Part shown: positions 50,130-62,700 of the stretch, piece after piece
Layout: every line of letters starts with the position of its first letter
Numbering within the stretch: the stretch's first letter is position 1
Source of the DNA: Gavia stellata
Lineage: Eukaryota > Chordata > Aves > Gaviiformes > Gaviidae
Length of the DNA stretch: 64,000 bases
Direction: 5' to 3'
Assembly: GCF_030936135.1 (NCBI RefSeq)
Contig: NC_082600.1
Location: 27,535,943 to 27,599,942 of the forward strand
Position numbers and translations under genes: made by a program
Notes under the pieces: model-generated
Databases searched by the model: none
What the model saw: the letters and a program-made list of their open reading frames with translations, nothing else
Told to the model about the DNA's origin: nothing

Positions 50130-50619
50130 CTGGAAAAGAGCAGTGATGTAATCATATTGTCACCATGCCTTGTCACATTGAAAGAGGAAGGAAAGAAGAT
50201 TTCTTCCATACTCCAAGTCTGTGGCCTAAAGCCCATTGGGCTTGTATGGGCATATCTAAAGCAGTGGGAGGGAAATTTTAATACATACATTTCAAGGGGT
50301 ATTTACTAAAATTGTTTGCTACTTTCCATAATAACACTTGATGATGCTGGAAAAAGAAATTTCCAAGTATGTGAAGTGTAAAGGAAAACCTTAAGAAAGG
50401 AGGAACAAAGGTTTGACTTTAAATTAATGTATGATATTATGCCATATCCCTTTAACAAATATTAAGGTGACATGCATGAATACAGTAACAGATAAATCCA
50501 AGTCTTAATATTGGTCCCTAAACAGAAATTGCTGAAATGGGGATGAAAGTAAAAGCATCAAACTAAGTAACTGAAACTCACTAGCACCTTTCTTGCTAAA
50601 CAAAGTGGTGTTCTGAAAG

Positions 50620-50643
50620 TAGGATTACATTTTTGTAATCCTA
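50620..50643. repeat. Perfect 10-bp hairpin with TTTT loop
   Basis: TAGGATTACA (50620-50629) and TGTAATCCTA (50634-50643) pair exactly around TTTT. It lies 13 bp before a plus-strand AATAAA (about 50656), downstream of FAM161B. Function unknown. Confidence 0.6.
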
Positions 50644-51173
50644 AAAGAGAGTTGTAATAAAGAATTTCCACTTCTGCTCTGGATTTTTGCATTTTATGAA
50701 AATATTTTGTTATTTTTAGTTAAAAGAATTATAACCTGTTCAGCTGACCTATAAAAATACTGTAGTATAGGATACATCTCACTAGAGCATCTCCCATCAA
50801 TTTATGAGATGGTAGCCAAACCACATCAGATCCTGATTCACAGGTACCTTGGTGGAGCTTCTGCAAGAACCTCCAAATTACAATACCTTTAATGACAGCA
50901 GCACTACCTTTTCATTCAGTTAGGGAGCAATATAAACGAAAAGCATTCTCTTCGCATAGGAGCTATTATAGACACGTAGTATCTTAGCAAAACTCTGCAT
51001 TCTTAATAATCCCAATTCTGAAGAAACTCTTTAAGTTAACAAAAATTCAAAAAATTTACATGGTAGACTCATTTAAAGAGCTTGATATACCAAACAAATT
51101 TTGGAGGAAAAAGTGACTGGGGAAAGCGGGAAAAGAAGACAGCAAATATAATTAAATGATATCGAGTAGTACA

Positions 51174-51179
51174 TTTATT
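51174..51179 (-). terminator. ZNF410: Candidate ZNF410 poly(A) signal AATAAA
   Basis: The plus strand reads TTTATT. On the gene strand it is about 410 bp after the read-through stop at 51587, a plausible 3' UTR for a short ZNF410 form. Confidence 0.35.
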
Positions 51180-51274
51180 TCAGATAGTAAGTCAGCTTCT
51201 GACAGTAAGATGTATTAGAATGTAGTCTCTGAAGGTAAAGGATGGAAGGAAGGCCTGTTGCTCAAGATACTGAA

Positions 51275-51350
51275 TGTTTGTACAGTGCCTAGCACAATGA
51301 GGTCCCGGTCCTTAACTGGGGCTCCTAGGTGCTCCAGCAAAACAAATATG
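51275..51350 (+). repeat. Old amniote interspersed-repeat fragment
   Basis: The stretch 'tgtacagtgcctagcacaat' followed by 'ctggggctcctaggtgct' and 'aaacaaata' is a sequence I recognise as recurring widely in amniote genomes at the end of an old repeat. The family name is not certain. It lies between the last sure ZNF410 exon and the candidate terminal exon. Confidence 0.5.
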
Positions 51351-51586
51351 TTAGGCTTTAGGAGAATGGACTGCGTAAACAGTTTTGAAATGGCGTTCCT
51401 CAACATGGGCTAAATGACACCTAAGCAGCAGACTTCACCTTTTAAGCTCTGCAAGAGAGAAACTTGGTCCAGTAGGTCTTCTCCAACTCCAGTTTTATGA
51501 CTCATTCTCCATCTACCCACCCGCTCTGTGCACAGTTCATCCCAGTGCAACATGGTGAACCTCTAGGAGGAATGATCAATCCCACT

Positions 51587-54500
51587 TCAGTCACCACATA
51601 TAAGAGGGCGGAAAAAAGAGCAGCTGGTCTCACCCTCCTCTACTCCAATAATAGACTCAGTATCTGGCAGGTGCAGAGACTCAACACCAAGGCTGGGCTG
51701 AGAGTTCATGGAGATGAGATTCTTACTATGCACTGTAGATTCTTCCAGCAAACTGCTGCCCATCAGTGACTCTATTGTGAAAAAAAAAGGATAAAACAAA
51801 ATTCTTAAGATGTAATGATACTGCGATATATGATACAATCCCTGCCCACCTCCAAGTCACATAGGCTTCTTCCCTAGACATCTACTTTATCCGTTCCTAT
51901 TCTTTAGGCATCTGGCTCTCCAATGGATGGTAACTCCTATATTTATTGTTTTGAGCCTTAGTATGGCGGGCTCTCATGCAGGCTTGGCTTTCTCTTTAAG
52001 TAATTCACACTGCATAAAAAAACAGGCTTCTTACAACAGGAAGACATAACGAAGGGCACAAATTCCATGTGAAAAAAAGATACCAGATTCATGCTAATTT
52101 TGAAAAAAAGAAACATATGTGCCCCTTGACCACAACATAGAAATACACCTTTGTCTTCTATCCTAGAAAAGGGGAGGGTGAGCAATCCATCTTCATCTCC
52201 AAGAGGAACAGTCTTTTATTCCTTACTGGCTTGTGGTCTCATATTTTCAGGACAAACATCTTCCCTTCTCTTTGATCATCCACTAATTCTTTCCCGCCCT
52301 TCTCCCCCACAGAGAATGTCCTCCCTTCCTTACCTGGCTGTTCTCGCTCTCTGCTGCCAGCTGTTCCAATTCGGGAGTGGTGTTTCCTCATATGCACATT
52401 TCTGCTACCACTCTGGGAAAATGTCTTCCCACAAATTTGGCACTGATGGGGCTTCACTCCTTGGAGTAGAAGGGGGAAAAATATCCCAAGAATTACCAAA
52501 TTGGGAATAAAGACCTTATCAACCAAGAAGCCAATAATACTGTTTTGAAATGGCTGTTGACACCACTGGTGCTAATTATCAGTGAAAAAAACAAATGAGA
52601 AATATTCCTGTTTCCTGGAGAGCAGTAAGTTTCCAGACAAGAAGAGTTTTAGGTATCAGTATTGTCAGCTGTTGGAAATCTTAAGTCTGAAGAGTAACAT
52701 AAAGTCTTCAAGTCTGATTTATGAGAAGGAACAAGTTACTTGGAATCTCTTACTCAGTGCTCAGTGACATGGAAATATTTGATGTCCCATACCTAGAATA
52801 AAATTACTAAAAGCAAGGAGGCAGAGGCAAGGAAGCTATCTCCTGCCATCATGCAACAAATTGCAGCATCTGGTTTACATTACTGAGTAGAAACTGGATG
52901 ATGACTCATCACTGTGAAAGACTCTGTTTTACAGAGCAGTCTATAATTTTCACAATATAAGAAGCATGATGCCCACACATGTGAGCTCAATAGCATGGAA
53001 GCCAAGGAGACAGGAAAGAAAAAGCATGGAAAAATCAGGTAATCCCAAAAGTTATTACACCAATAAAATCTCCCCTTCCTCGAACAAGCCATATTCATTA
53101 CATGCTGATGATATTTAAGATAGATCAATCAAAACAGAAGACAGAAGCTTTGAAACACTTATGAAATACATTTCCATCTAATGCTTTGTCCAATTACAAG
53201 TATGTAGTATTAAAAAATAAAGGAAAACCCTACCTATGGCAGAAACACACTCATGAGAGATTTCAGATTTGAATGGCTTTGATTAATATACAGAGGTGCT
53301 AGATTCTCTCTCTTAAATAAGAAAATGGCAGCTATGAAACAGATACCCAACTTAATGACATTTTAGAAACTATTTAAAAAACAAATTTTAAAAACATAAT
53401 TTGAATTTAGAAACACAAAATTTAGAAACAGAAAAGATTAAAGTGTACAGGCTACAGGCACCACAAAGGAAGCCGTGAAACACTATGACCAGAATTCCTG
53501 TAGAAACCAGGGGATTTTTCTTAAAGAAATCAAATCAAAGTCCTACAATGCAGAACTTTTCCCAGATAGGTCACAGAACGTCAGGTGAAGACTCTTACCT
53601 GAGTGGACAACCAAATGTTTCCGAAGGCTGGAGTATTCGGCAAAGGAGCGACCACATCCCTGTGCCTCACACAGAAAGGGTTTTTCCCCTACAAGGGAAA
53701 AGTAAGTTCTTAGATTTTGGGATCACAACTTGATCTGATTGTCCAAGTCCCTCTGAAGACCTTTACCCCATTCTCCCTTTTGGCCTTACATGCAACAAAG
53801 TTCAATGGAAATTACACACATGGCTTTTGAAGCATTCTCTTCATCAGCTTTCAAGAGGAAACACTGACATTCTTTCTAAAATATTCTTAGATCATCATTC
53901 ACTGAAAGCGAAGCAAGGGTCCACTGTTTCTAAATAGATCTTCCAAGTATATAAATACCAAAAAAGTAACACAAAATTGCTTGGACTATGATGTATCTTC
54001 AATATGCAGTTCTTAACAACCAGCTCTCTGCTTCACACACTCCCAGGCTCCTGTTCCCTTTCTGCCTCTCAGTGCCAAAAATCCCATTAGCTGTATTTCC
54101 CTTCATATCAGATTCTATACTTTATTTCAGATCAGGCTGAACTTGGCAAAATCCCATGAGTGATGTGTCAGTCATTTATGTTTATGTGTGGAGGAACAGT
54201 AATTCAAGGCACAATTTGTTCTCATAGGCTGAAATTCGTTATTTTTATATATCTCCACAGCTATTTTTGTATTTGTCTAAATGATGATAAACTGGGAGGT
54301 GACTACACTAATGCAATGCAATATAATTAATCTGTTCTAAACACCCTCTTAATAACGCCTTAAATAAAACTAGAGGTAACTTTTGCCTGCAAAATCACAC
54401 GGAAGAACTCAATACACCATGTTTAACAGTATGATTTCAAGTCTTTAACTAGACTACTGTATCAGAGTAACAGCAAGTCCACAGGAGATTAAGCAAGCTA

Positions 54501-57500
54501 TTTTAGCTATTTTATTGTCTAACACAAACATAGTTCTTTCAGACTAAACTTGTTTTTAAAGGTGTTTCTATTGTGATTTTGCCTTTGGAAGTCCTCTCCC
54601 TACAGGTCATTTCTCAGCTTCCTATCTGCTCTAGCATTCAACAGATCTGAGCAAAAAGGATCAATACAGCATGTTCTGATTGGTGTTAGAAATCTGAAAT
54701 ATGTGGCAGATTCTCAAACGCTGATTGTACCTTCTGCCTTGTTACAAATATTTAAAACTTGGAAAGAAGGAAGAAAAACTACCATTGACAAAAATAACAG
54801 CACACAGTTCCATCTATAAGAAACCCTAGATCTATTTACACCTGCAGTTTTATAACAACTTTGGTCTGATCAAACTCTTAATTGCACATTATCAATTTGC
54901 AGTTAAGAAAGTTATTATTTACTCCTCCAGAAGCTACTACTTTGCTGGTTGCAGAACACTCACTCTATCACAGAAAATTGTGCATGTGTCAGCTGGGCCT
55001 ATTAACTTTACCTGTGCCTTGGCTGGGAGCTTTATGTGCAAAAGACAACTGTAAAAACTATGGCTGCTGTTACTACACATTCAAAATTTTATTATTGGTA
55101 TATATAATTTTTAACTACATCCCAACATCTGCCTCCAAACCATGTGTTCTAGCGAGACTGCAAATTCTTTAAAATAGCAACCTTTTTCCATGTGTATCTA
55201 CAAAGTACATACCATACGGTAGTATTTAAGTAAGGCAGAAGGCATAAACAGCTGCTGGTGGCCCACATAATCTGTGATTACATTTTACTAGAGAGGCCTC
55301 GTACTTTCACAGTTGTCAAGGCTATTTTGAAATGTTAACCAACTGTAATGCAATACTACCTTCCTAGGCCATCAGGGAATCTCTAACAATATTCTAGGGG
55401 GCTTGAACTGGGGCATTTGTTCAAGTGGTGTGATAAACCTGAAGCTTAAAAAACCAACCAAACAAAATCACCAGAATACTCACTATGAACTTTGTTAACT
55501 ATTAAATTGCTGATCGTTTCAGCAGTAACTTGTGTGCCTCTCTCACACAACTTTCTAGGATAAAAACACCTAAAGCACTTTATGCAGTTGTCAAGACTTT
55601 GGCTGGTACTCCGCATTCTAAAATATTGACAAGGCAGGATCAAATTCTCCAGAGGAGACAGCATAAACAAACCATGTATAAAATACTGCACTATGAAATA
55701 AAGGTTCTCGCTTTATTTAATATAAAAAGCTGAGCATAAGTTAAGAGTACACAGGCTCCAGCATATGGTAACATCCCAAATTAGCATTAGCACAAACAGA
55801 GCAGTTTGCATCCCAAAATGCTGTCTTCTAATTATTGCCTTTTTCTACTAGACTTTGCTACTGTATTTTTGCTACTCATTCCACTGTATTCCCCACTTCC
55901 CCAAATTCCCCAAATGTAGTCTCTCTACAAGCAGCATAGGTAACATAAGCTAGTCAGATTCAGCCAGATGTCATTACAGCTACAACTGTGTCCACCAGGA
56001 CTCCACACTGAAGAAATATCTAAGCTATTGTGCCTTTCAGGAATTTAAAATAGCTCCTTTATAAAAAACAATTACAGCAGTCGTGTTCACTAACTGGTCC
56101 CTTGGCAATAATCTAGTTTCTCCCCAAAATAACACACACCCCTCCATCCATCAAATAACTTGAGGAGGGAAGGGAATCTTCAGAGCATGGGTGTGAGCAG
56201 AGTACAGCATCATCATATAGTATTTGAAGGGTGAAACCTGTATGAAATTATACAGTACAGTAAAGGGGGTAAGCAGTTGATTAATATGAACTATAGATCA
56301 ATGTGAATTGATAGAAAAGGGACGTTAATAAAGTGCAGAGATAAACACCATAATATTCTCAAAAGTTTGAGGATGGAGGAGGAAGTGGTTTATTCCTCAG
56401 TAAAGACCCCACCTCTGCAGACCACAAATAGGTGAGGTCTAAAACACACCAGTGTGAATTCGTAGGTGATTCTTCAGATTTCCAGCTGTTGTGAACTGTT
56501 TCCCACAGCCCAGCTCCGTGCACACAAAGGGTTTTTCACCGTTGTGAGTTCTCATGTGCACCTTCAGCCTCTGCAAGACATAGAAACTTTTTCCACAGCC
56601 TTCTGCTGGGCAGGTGAAGGAGCGGTCATTCCTGGAAAGCAACAAAATAGCTGTTTCATTACCAGCTACTACAATGTATTTTTCATTAACTCTTGACTTC
56701 TTTTTTTGATTAAATAAAAAGCAGAAGCATTTAAACCCAAATGGATTACATCAGAAAACAGAGAGACTCAACTGAAGGGAGTGACCCAAGTCCTAGGGAA
56801 CTAGAGTCTGGGTGGTCCGCTGGAAGAATTTGTTCAGGTAATATTTTTTCATCATATTGCCTTGCCTATTCCCTACCCACAATGATTTAGTAAAGCAGTG
56901 CAACAGATTATATAGGAACGCTGTGGAATTTCAGTCACTGGAAGATCAAAAATGACTGTATGTGTACATATAACATATGCAATTACTGCTGGACCTGTCT
57001 CAGGGCAAGATGATAGGCTCATGTCTACTGGAATCTTTCCCAGTTTTTAAGCTTCTCATCTACAATTTACCTTAGAGACTGCCAATTTCTTACCTAAAAA
57101 AGATTAAAGTAATTTGTTAGAGCAAACAACTTTGTTCAAGGATATATAAAAATATGATAGCATCCTCAAAGTTCCAGTGTTCATTATATCACAGAAGTGA
57201 TAGTGATGCTCTTCACTGAGCACCTGTTAAAATACAAATATTCTAAGCCGAACACTAACAAGGACCTGCAAAAATAATCTAAATCTGGTCAACGTGTTTC
57301 AACATAAATGACCAAATGCAAGCAATGGGCCTAATATTTCTAAGACCAATACCAGGTTTTCACAGCCTGTCAATATCAAAAACTAATGCTATCCCAAACA
57401 CAGAGCACAGTTTTTCAAAGTCATGACAACTTATAGCTTTATTCCACTCACCGGTGTGTTTTCAGATGATACTTGAAGTGAGCTGGCCACACAAATGTCC

Positions 57501-59563
57501 GATCGCAGCCCTCAACTGTGCACTTCAGCTTCCTTTCCACGCGAGATAAATGAGGAATGGGGCTAGAGTCTTTCTGCTGCCCATCTCCTGAGCAAAGATG
57601 AACATTTTCACCTGGAAGGAAAAGCCCAGCAAAATCAAAAAAAAGATACAGATTACTATAATGTGTCAAATTTAATAGACAAAACCAGCATCATATATGA
57701 TACATAGCCTAGCACATAACAGGGATCAGACACAGATCTGCAAACTTTACCAGGCCCATGAACTATTCCCAACAAGCTATCTGTATCAGATCAGCTGCTA
57801 CCAGATGAGGCTTATCACAAGAAGAATAGAAAGCCAATGCACCAAAAATTATAAAAATGGTCTCTATATCAATATCAACCAACCAATTTTAAGTATCAGC
57901 CAGGATAACTATTTAAAAAAAAACTTAGCTAAAAAAGAGATATTTCATTTATTTGCAATTATTTATTAAAATAATTAAGTTACACAGCATGTGACTAAAT
58001 CCAATTATGTATTCTCCAGAAAGCTGATCTCCCAACCCAGTGGAGCTAAAAAGAAAGTATGAATTACAATATGCATTAAAAATAGACTCTTGAAAGTGAA
58101 AATGGAAGTTGAAATACAAGCAGCTGCAGTCAGAAGGAAGATACTCTTTACATGTACCAGAGAACATGTGGACTACAATGGAACTGTCGGCTCCACTAAA
58201 GTTCCTTCCCTGAGAAAAACTGAGGAGCTTATTTATATTGCAGAAAAATTACATGATTATTCTGTATAATTCTGTCACTGATGATTTGAAGACATGTTAA
58301 AATAGATTAAAAGCAAGAGAGAGTGAAAGAGAGAGGAAGAAACAAGCCAAAACTATGAGCCTTATATGGAACGTTCAACTTTTGAGACAGAAGCAGGGTA
58401 TTTCCTACCATTATTGCTTGCTTTGGCATTCTTAGCGAGCTGTGCCCGAGTGGCAGCAATTAAACTGTCATGGGCCAATTCTTGCACTCGTAGGAACCAT
58501 GGGGTACTGCTGTCTGTGCTATCATGAGAGAGAAAGTCATTCCCAGAATCTTCTGCTTCATCTTGAACAAACACCAAGTGCTCTGCTGGAGACCCCAGCC
58601 CTAGAAAAGAAGACAACTTCATGGAACAGAAGGATAACGTAACAGAGGGAAATTTCTTTTGCTTCCCAGAGGCTAGCGTTCATGGCACAGATGCAATAGC
58701 TGCACTGAAAAAGTCTTCACTGACCTCTGCATTGTAGGAAGCTGGTGATGATTAAATGCTCCTGAAATATCCAATAATGCCCAGCAAATTTCATTATCTT
58801 TCCCCTTCATAAGCAGCAGGGACAGAGCTGTACTTGTATCTCCTGCATTCTGTTGTCTGAGACATATTCAGCCAGATGACAAACAGAAGGAGAATTACCT
58901 GCTCTTGTGAGGTTGAGAAGAATAAATGAAGTGCTGTCACTTGGCTGGAGGTCCTGCAATAAACTGGAAGTCTCTGGAGTTGGCAGAAGTTCAGATGGTT
59001 TCTGTACATTCTGTGCCCTTGTTTCCTCTCCATCAGGGCCCACATTTACCTGGAGACTTCTCAAGACAGCAGATGAAGGAACATCTTTGGAAGAATTAGT
59101 GTGACTTGGAGAGGTGAGATCTCTTTCATCATCTAGTGAAGAAAGTGAAATCAGAGTAAATAAAAAGTATAAATACACTATGACTAAAAGATACCTATGA
59201 AATTATTTTTCTAGAAAAAAATTAGACCTTGAGAAAGATTGGAGGAGGAAGGAATTTTCTAACTAGTCAGACTGCACTGTTAAATGAGAGAAGTTTTAGT
59301 CACCCTTCTGAACTTGTTCATTCATCCCTGGAATGCCTTATCAGCAAGAGGCAGTGTGCCACAGTGGTGCAGTAAAGACAGCTGTATAAAGGGCACACTC
59401 TGCAAAGATCTGCTGCATAGATTTTACCTGGCAACATGAGTCTGTTGCATTCTGAGGTCTCAGTGACAGGAAGGAGAGAAAGACAGGTGATGTCTTTTGG
59501 TTCCGATTCCACCAGCCCTTGCCCCAGGGGAATTGAAGTATTCTGAACAAACTGAACCAGCAG
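51587..59563 (-). CDS. ZNF410: Zinc finger protein 410 (five C2H2 fingers), lacking its first coding exon here
   Basis: Eight exons in gene order: 59428-59563, 58899-59132, 58409-58600, 57452-57611, 56450-56631, 53599-53688, 52334-52459 and 51634-51771, with read-through to a stop at 51587. They match mammalian ZNF410 from LLVQFVQNTSIPLGQG onward. Five C2H2 fingers follow: CTVEGCDRTFVW (57.5 kb), CPAEGCGKSFYV and CTELGCGKQFTT (56.5 kb), CEAQGCGRSFAE (53.6 kb), CQICGKTFSQSG (52.4 kb). Mammalian ZNF410 is a nuclear activator with very few targets, chiefly CHD4. The first coding exon (about 11 codons, MLSDELESKPE in human) was not found up to 64000 and is probably beyond the right edge. The 3' end is uncertain: the mammalian exon with VLAEG...VTHHLVTMQSG was not found. 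The linker before finger 5 reads HSGVKPHQC instead of HSGEKPHQC. Confidence 0.9.
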
Positions 59564-59844
59564 CTGAAAAAAGATACTGAAGATTAGGTCAAGAGCAGCA
59601 CATATCATTTAAAAAGGTACTAAACCCAGTCCATTTCCCCCTACTGTTTTGTAGGAGACACTGAATATAATCCCATGAATACACATCAAAGTAAATGGAA
59701 GCTTTTCAATTTACATTAATGACAAAGAAGGAATTATTTGTATTTGTCATCTCTGAAGTACCTATAAATTCTCATTTCTTTAACATACAATAAACAGCTC
59801 TGGATCACTGCAGACTACTCTGAAGGCCACTTAAGCTATATTAT

Positions 59845-59902
59845 GGTTGGACTTGATTGATGATCTTACAGGTCTTTTCCAACCTTAGTGATTCTGTGAT
59901 TC
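59845..59902 (+). repeat. CR1 LINE 3' tail fragment
   Basis: It runs from 'ggttggacttgattgatgat' to the terminal 'gattctgtgattc', the avian CR1 3' end. It is about 58 bp, in sense on the plus strand, upstream of ZNF410 exon 59428-59563. It matches the tail at 11172-11226 closely. Confidence 0.75.
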
Positions 59903-60259
59903 CTTTTTATTTAATCTTTTACCAAGATATGCCATGGTTTAAGGCATATATTCCTTTTTAATTCATCTTTTACCACTTGATACTTTACTACGCTCTAATC
60001 TTCCAAGTAAATGTTTTCCATGTTCAGCCTTTGGTACAGGTATTTTTTTAAATTGTTGTGTTTAAATACTTAACTGAAAGAAAGTTGGCCTTTCTTAAAT
60101 AAAAAAGCAAGTAAGAGACTAGTTGCAAAGATGTCTAGCTAATAGCTATTCAAAATAGGCAGACAATGATCAGAGGAACAAGGTTGTGGTGTGACAAGGG
60201 GGAGAACATCCATCCAACTCAGCTAGGCCTAAGACCATCAAAGATGGACTATCAAAGCC

Positions 60260-60990
60260 ATTGTCCTTAGTGTGAAACCCACCCACTAAAGGGGATTCAA
60301 CAGAAGAAACCCTCTCCAGAATACTATGCAAAATAAAGGGGACTATTGCATAAAGAGATACAGGATTTATACTGGGGAGGATGTTAGGACTGAACAAGAG
60401 ATTTGGAGGAGATTGTACAGGACTTATTATGCATTATTTAAGGGAACAGCCAAAGGCAGGAAAAGGAAGGGATCAAGGTGGATCTGGGCAGAACAAACGC
60501 AGGAAAATGGAGGGGAGGATAAAAGAGGCCCATTACACATACGCAGGAAGTTGGTCAATTCAGTTGTCTGGCCCAGCCTAACCATCGCGATCCATCCTGT
60601 CTTCTTATTAAACTCTATTCCTATTTCCTGTGCGATCCTGCTCTCTAGAGTGTGTGTGCCATATGCTAGTGAACTCCAAGCCAGGCTAGTAGGCAAGCAG
60701 AACGAGAGGTGTGGGGACATATTTTGGAGAAACCATTAAGTTTGTCTCTAGGCAGCCACCCTTGGAAACAGAATCAGGCACTTTGTGCTGCCTGTGTTTA
60801 TGTGGGTAAAGCTACGAGCATCTTACCTGTGTTAATTCGTTTGGCACCAGTCACATCTGTACAGTGTGCATGTGTGTGCACTTACTTGAAAATTGTACTA
60901 AACCTCGCTAGTGGCTGGATCTAAGATCAGAAATAGGGAGCAGCGCTCATCTTGATAGACCCAGGAGGTGAGAAATGCCTGGGTCATTCA
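60260..60990 (+). mobile_element. Probable LTR of an avian endogenous retrovirus (bounds approximate)
   Basis: It holds a promoter-like GATAAAAGAGG (about 60518), then 'cttattaaactctattcc' with ATTAAA (about 60607) and a GT-rich tail. The order is typical of the promoter, R and U5 parts of an avian LTR family that I recognise only loosely. No internal genes adjoin it, so it would be a solo fossil. Ends and duplications were not resolved. Confidence 0.45.
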
Positions 60991-62235
60991 GTCCAGCAGA
61001 TGCAGCTATCCTTAACATCAGTCAACTCTGCCAATACAAAAATTACTTCTGGCTAACTCCTAAAAATCTTGAGTTACAAAATGGAACCTGACATTTGAAA
61101 AGGAACTGGAAGTCAGAGGAATGCCTTTCCTCACCCCTGAAAGTCTTCCCATATTTAACCAAGTTCAGAGCAGCAAAGCATGTGCCTTGTTTACTCATTC
61201 TGTCCCCTTGACAACATCTCAAGCTTTTGCCAGACTCCTGGATATAATGCTGGACTCCTCTTTACCTCTAAGGCACAGACACAAAAATGAGACTCTCTTT
61301 TTTCCATTACCAATGCCACAGCAGTCCATACTAAAATATTCTGATTTAACAAAGGAAGTGCTGCTCAGAGTTAGGAGATAACACAGCTCAAAATTTGCAA
61401 TGGACTGAACTAATTCTTGTGTGAACTCCACAAGCTTTTTTAATAAATACGGTCTCAAATCCCTCCCCTGTATGGAATTAAACTTCCAGAGACCAGAAAG
61501 ACTGAAAGGGGTTAGTTGTAACAGACTCAGACACGTACTCCACCTTTCAGAGAAAATGTCCCTCAAAAAACATATATAGGATCTATTTATTTGGCTCTAA
61601 GTTCTGTCAAACAGACTTACTCCTATGCTCACATTCTCAAAATATTTTGAAAACCACAGATGAAAGAAATACGGAAAATAACAATACACCAAAAACTTAA
61701 CCCTCAAGTCATTATTCCTTATCTCTAGGAAAATCCTTGACATAAAGATCCTGCATTCTGCTGCTGTCTAGCAAACAACTGTATGCCACAGACTTCGTTT
61801 ATCTTTGGCATTTAGAAGGAAACTGTACAAGATAATTATTCAAAAGCTACTACCCTCATTGTGACATATTTTAGCATGCATTCACACAGAGCCCAGACAG
61901 AGTTGTCCATGCAGTGAGATGGTTCATCAGTGTCAAAAGCAGCAAAGTAAAAAAGCATGATATGCCCATGGTATATTTGTGATTAAAACCAAACAGTCAC
62001 TAACAATTTGATTCTTAATTTGTATGTTGTGGTTGTCTTAGTATTTAATTTTCAGAACTACTGGCATCCAATTACAAATTATTTCTATAGCAGATACCAG
62101 CCTTTTGAGCCTCTCCTACATCAGGATGAAGTTCATTAAATCAAAGAAACTGCAAAGAAAGCTTAATAGTTTTGGCTCCGATTTCTCTATGCTTATTTCC
62201 TCTCATGAAAACACTAGAAATACTGATGCCTCCTC
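60991..62235. other. No gene identified, probably ZNF410 intron 1
   Basis: AT-rich sequence. No match to the missing ZNF410 first exon was seen. A 40-codon minus-strand stretch near 61845-61970 looks protein-like but has no acceptor in front of it and was not called. Confidence 0.4.
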
Positions 62236-62700
62236 AAACAGTTTTACCTCAAAGAGTTACTGCTGCCAGAGCCCTGAAGCCTCAATTGCCCTGAGTGGTC
62301 TCACCTGGGGGCCCCACCCACACCCTCTGCCCAGAGGCTCCACTTAAACCCAGGGGCTCCATTTAAACTCAGCATGTGCTCCCTAGTCCCTTCCTGAGCT
62401 GTGTTGTAGGTTTCCCTATCTCAAGCCCTGTCTCCTAGATAGACCTCAGACTTCTACTGCATCAGTGTCTCCAGCCCCATCTCCTGCTACTCCTGACTGG
62501 ACTCTCTGGATAGACCCTGGACCCTGGTTCATCAGTTCGCCTCATCCAAGGTTGTGGATGGACCCTGTTTCCAGCACCCATCTCTGCCTGCCATGCTCAG
62601 GTGCTGCAGGGTTGTGCCCTGCTCAGTGAGGGCCCTGCCTGGGCTGGATCACCCCTGGCTCCCAGCTCACCCTCCCTTAGAAGCAGCCTGTCATCACTGA
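62236..62700. repeat. GC-rich block, probable interspersed repeat of unknown class
   Basis: About 460 bp of sharply higher GC in AT-rich surroundings, with internal near-repeats ('ggctccacttaaaccc' and 'ggctccatttaaactc'; 'agaccctggaccctgg' and 'tggaccctgtttccag'). It contains no long ORF of coding character. Either an old mobile-element piece or a GC-rich regulatory block is possible. Confidence 0.4.

Noticed and set aside
60820-60840. Minus-strand donor-like ACACAG|GTAAGA considered as end of the missing ZNF410 first exon
   Set aside because: No MLSDELESKPE-like coding precedes it, and it lies in the probable LTR.
61845-61970. Minus-strand protein-like stretch (contains DNSVWALCECMLKYVTMR), considered as a ZNF410 or other exon
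   Set aside because: No acceptor AG lies upstream, it does not match the ZNF410 N-terminus, and it is only about 40 codons long.
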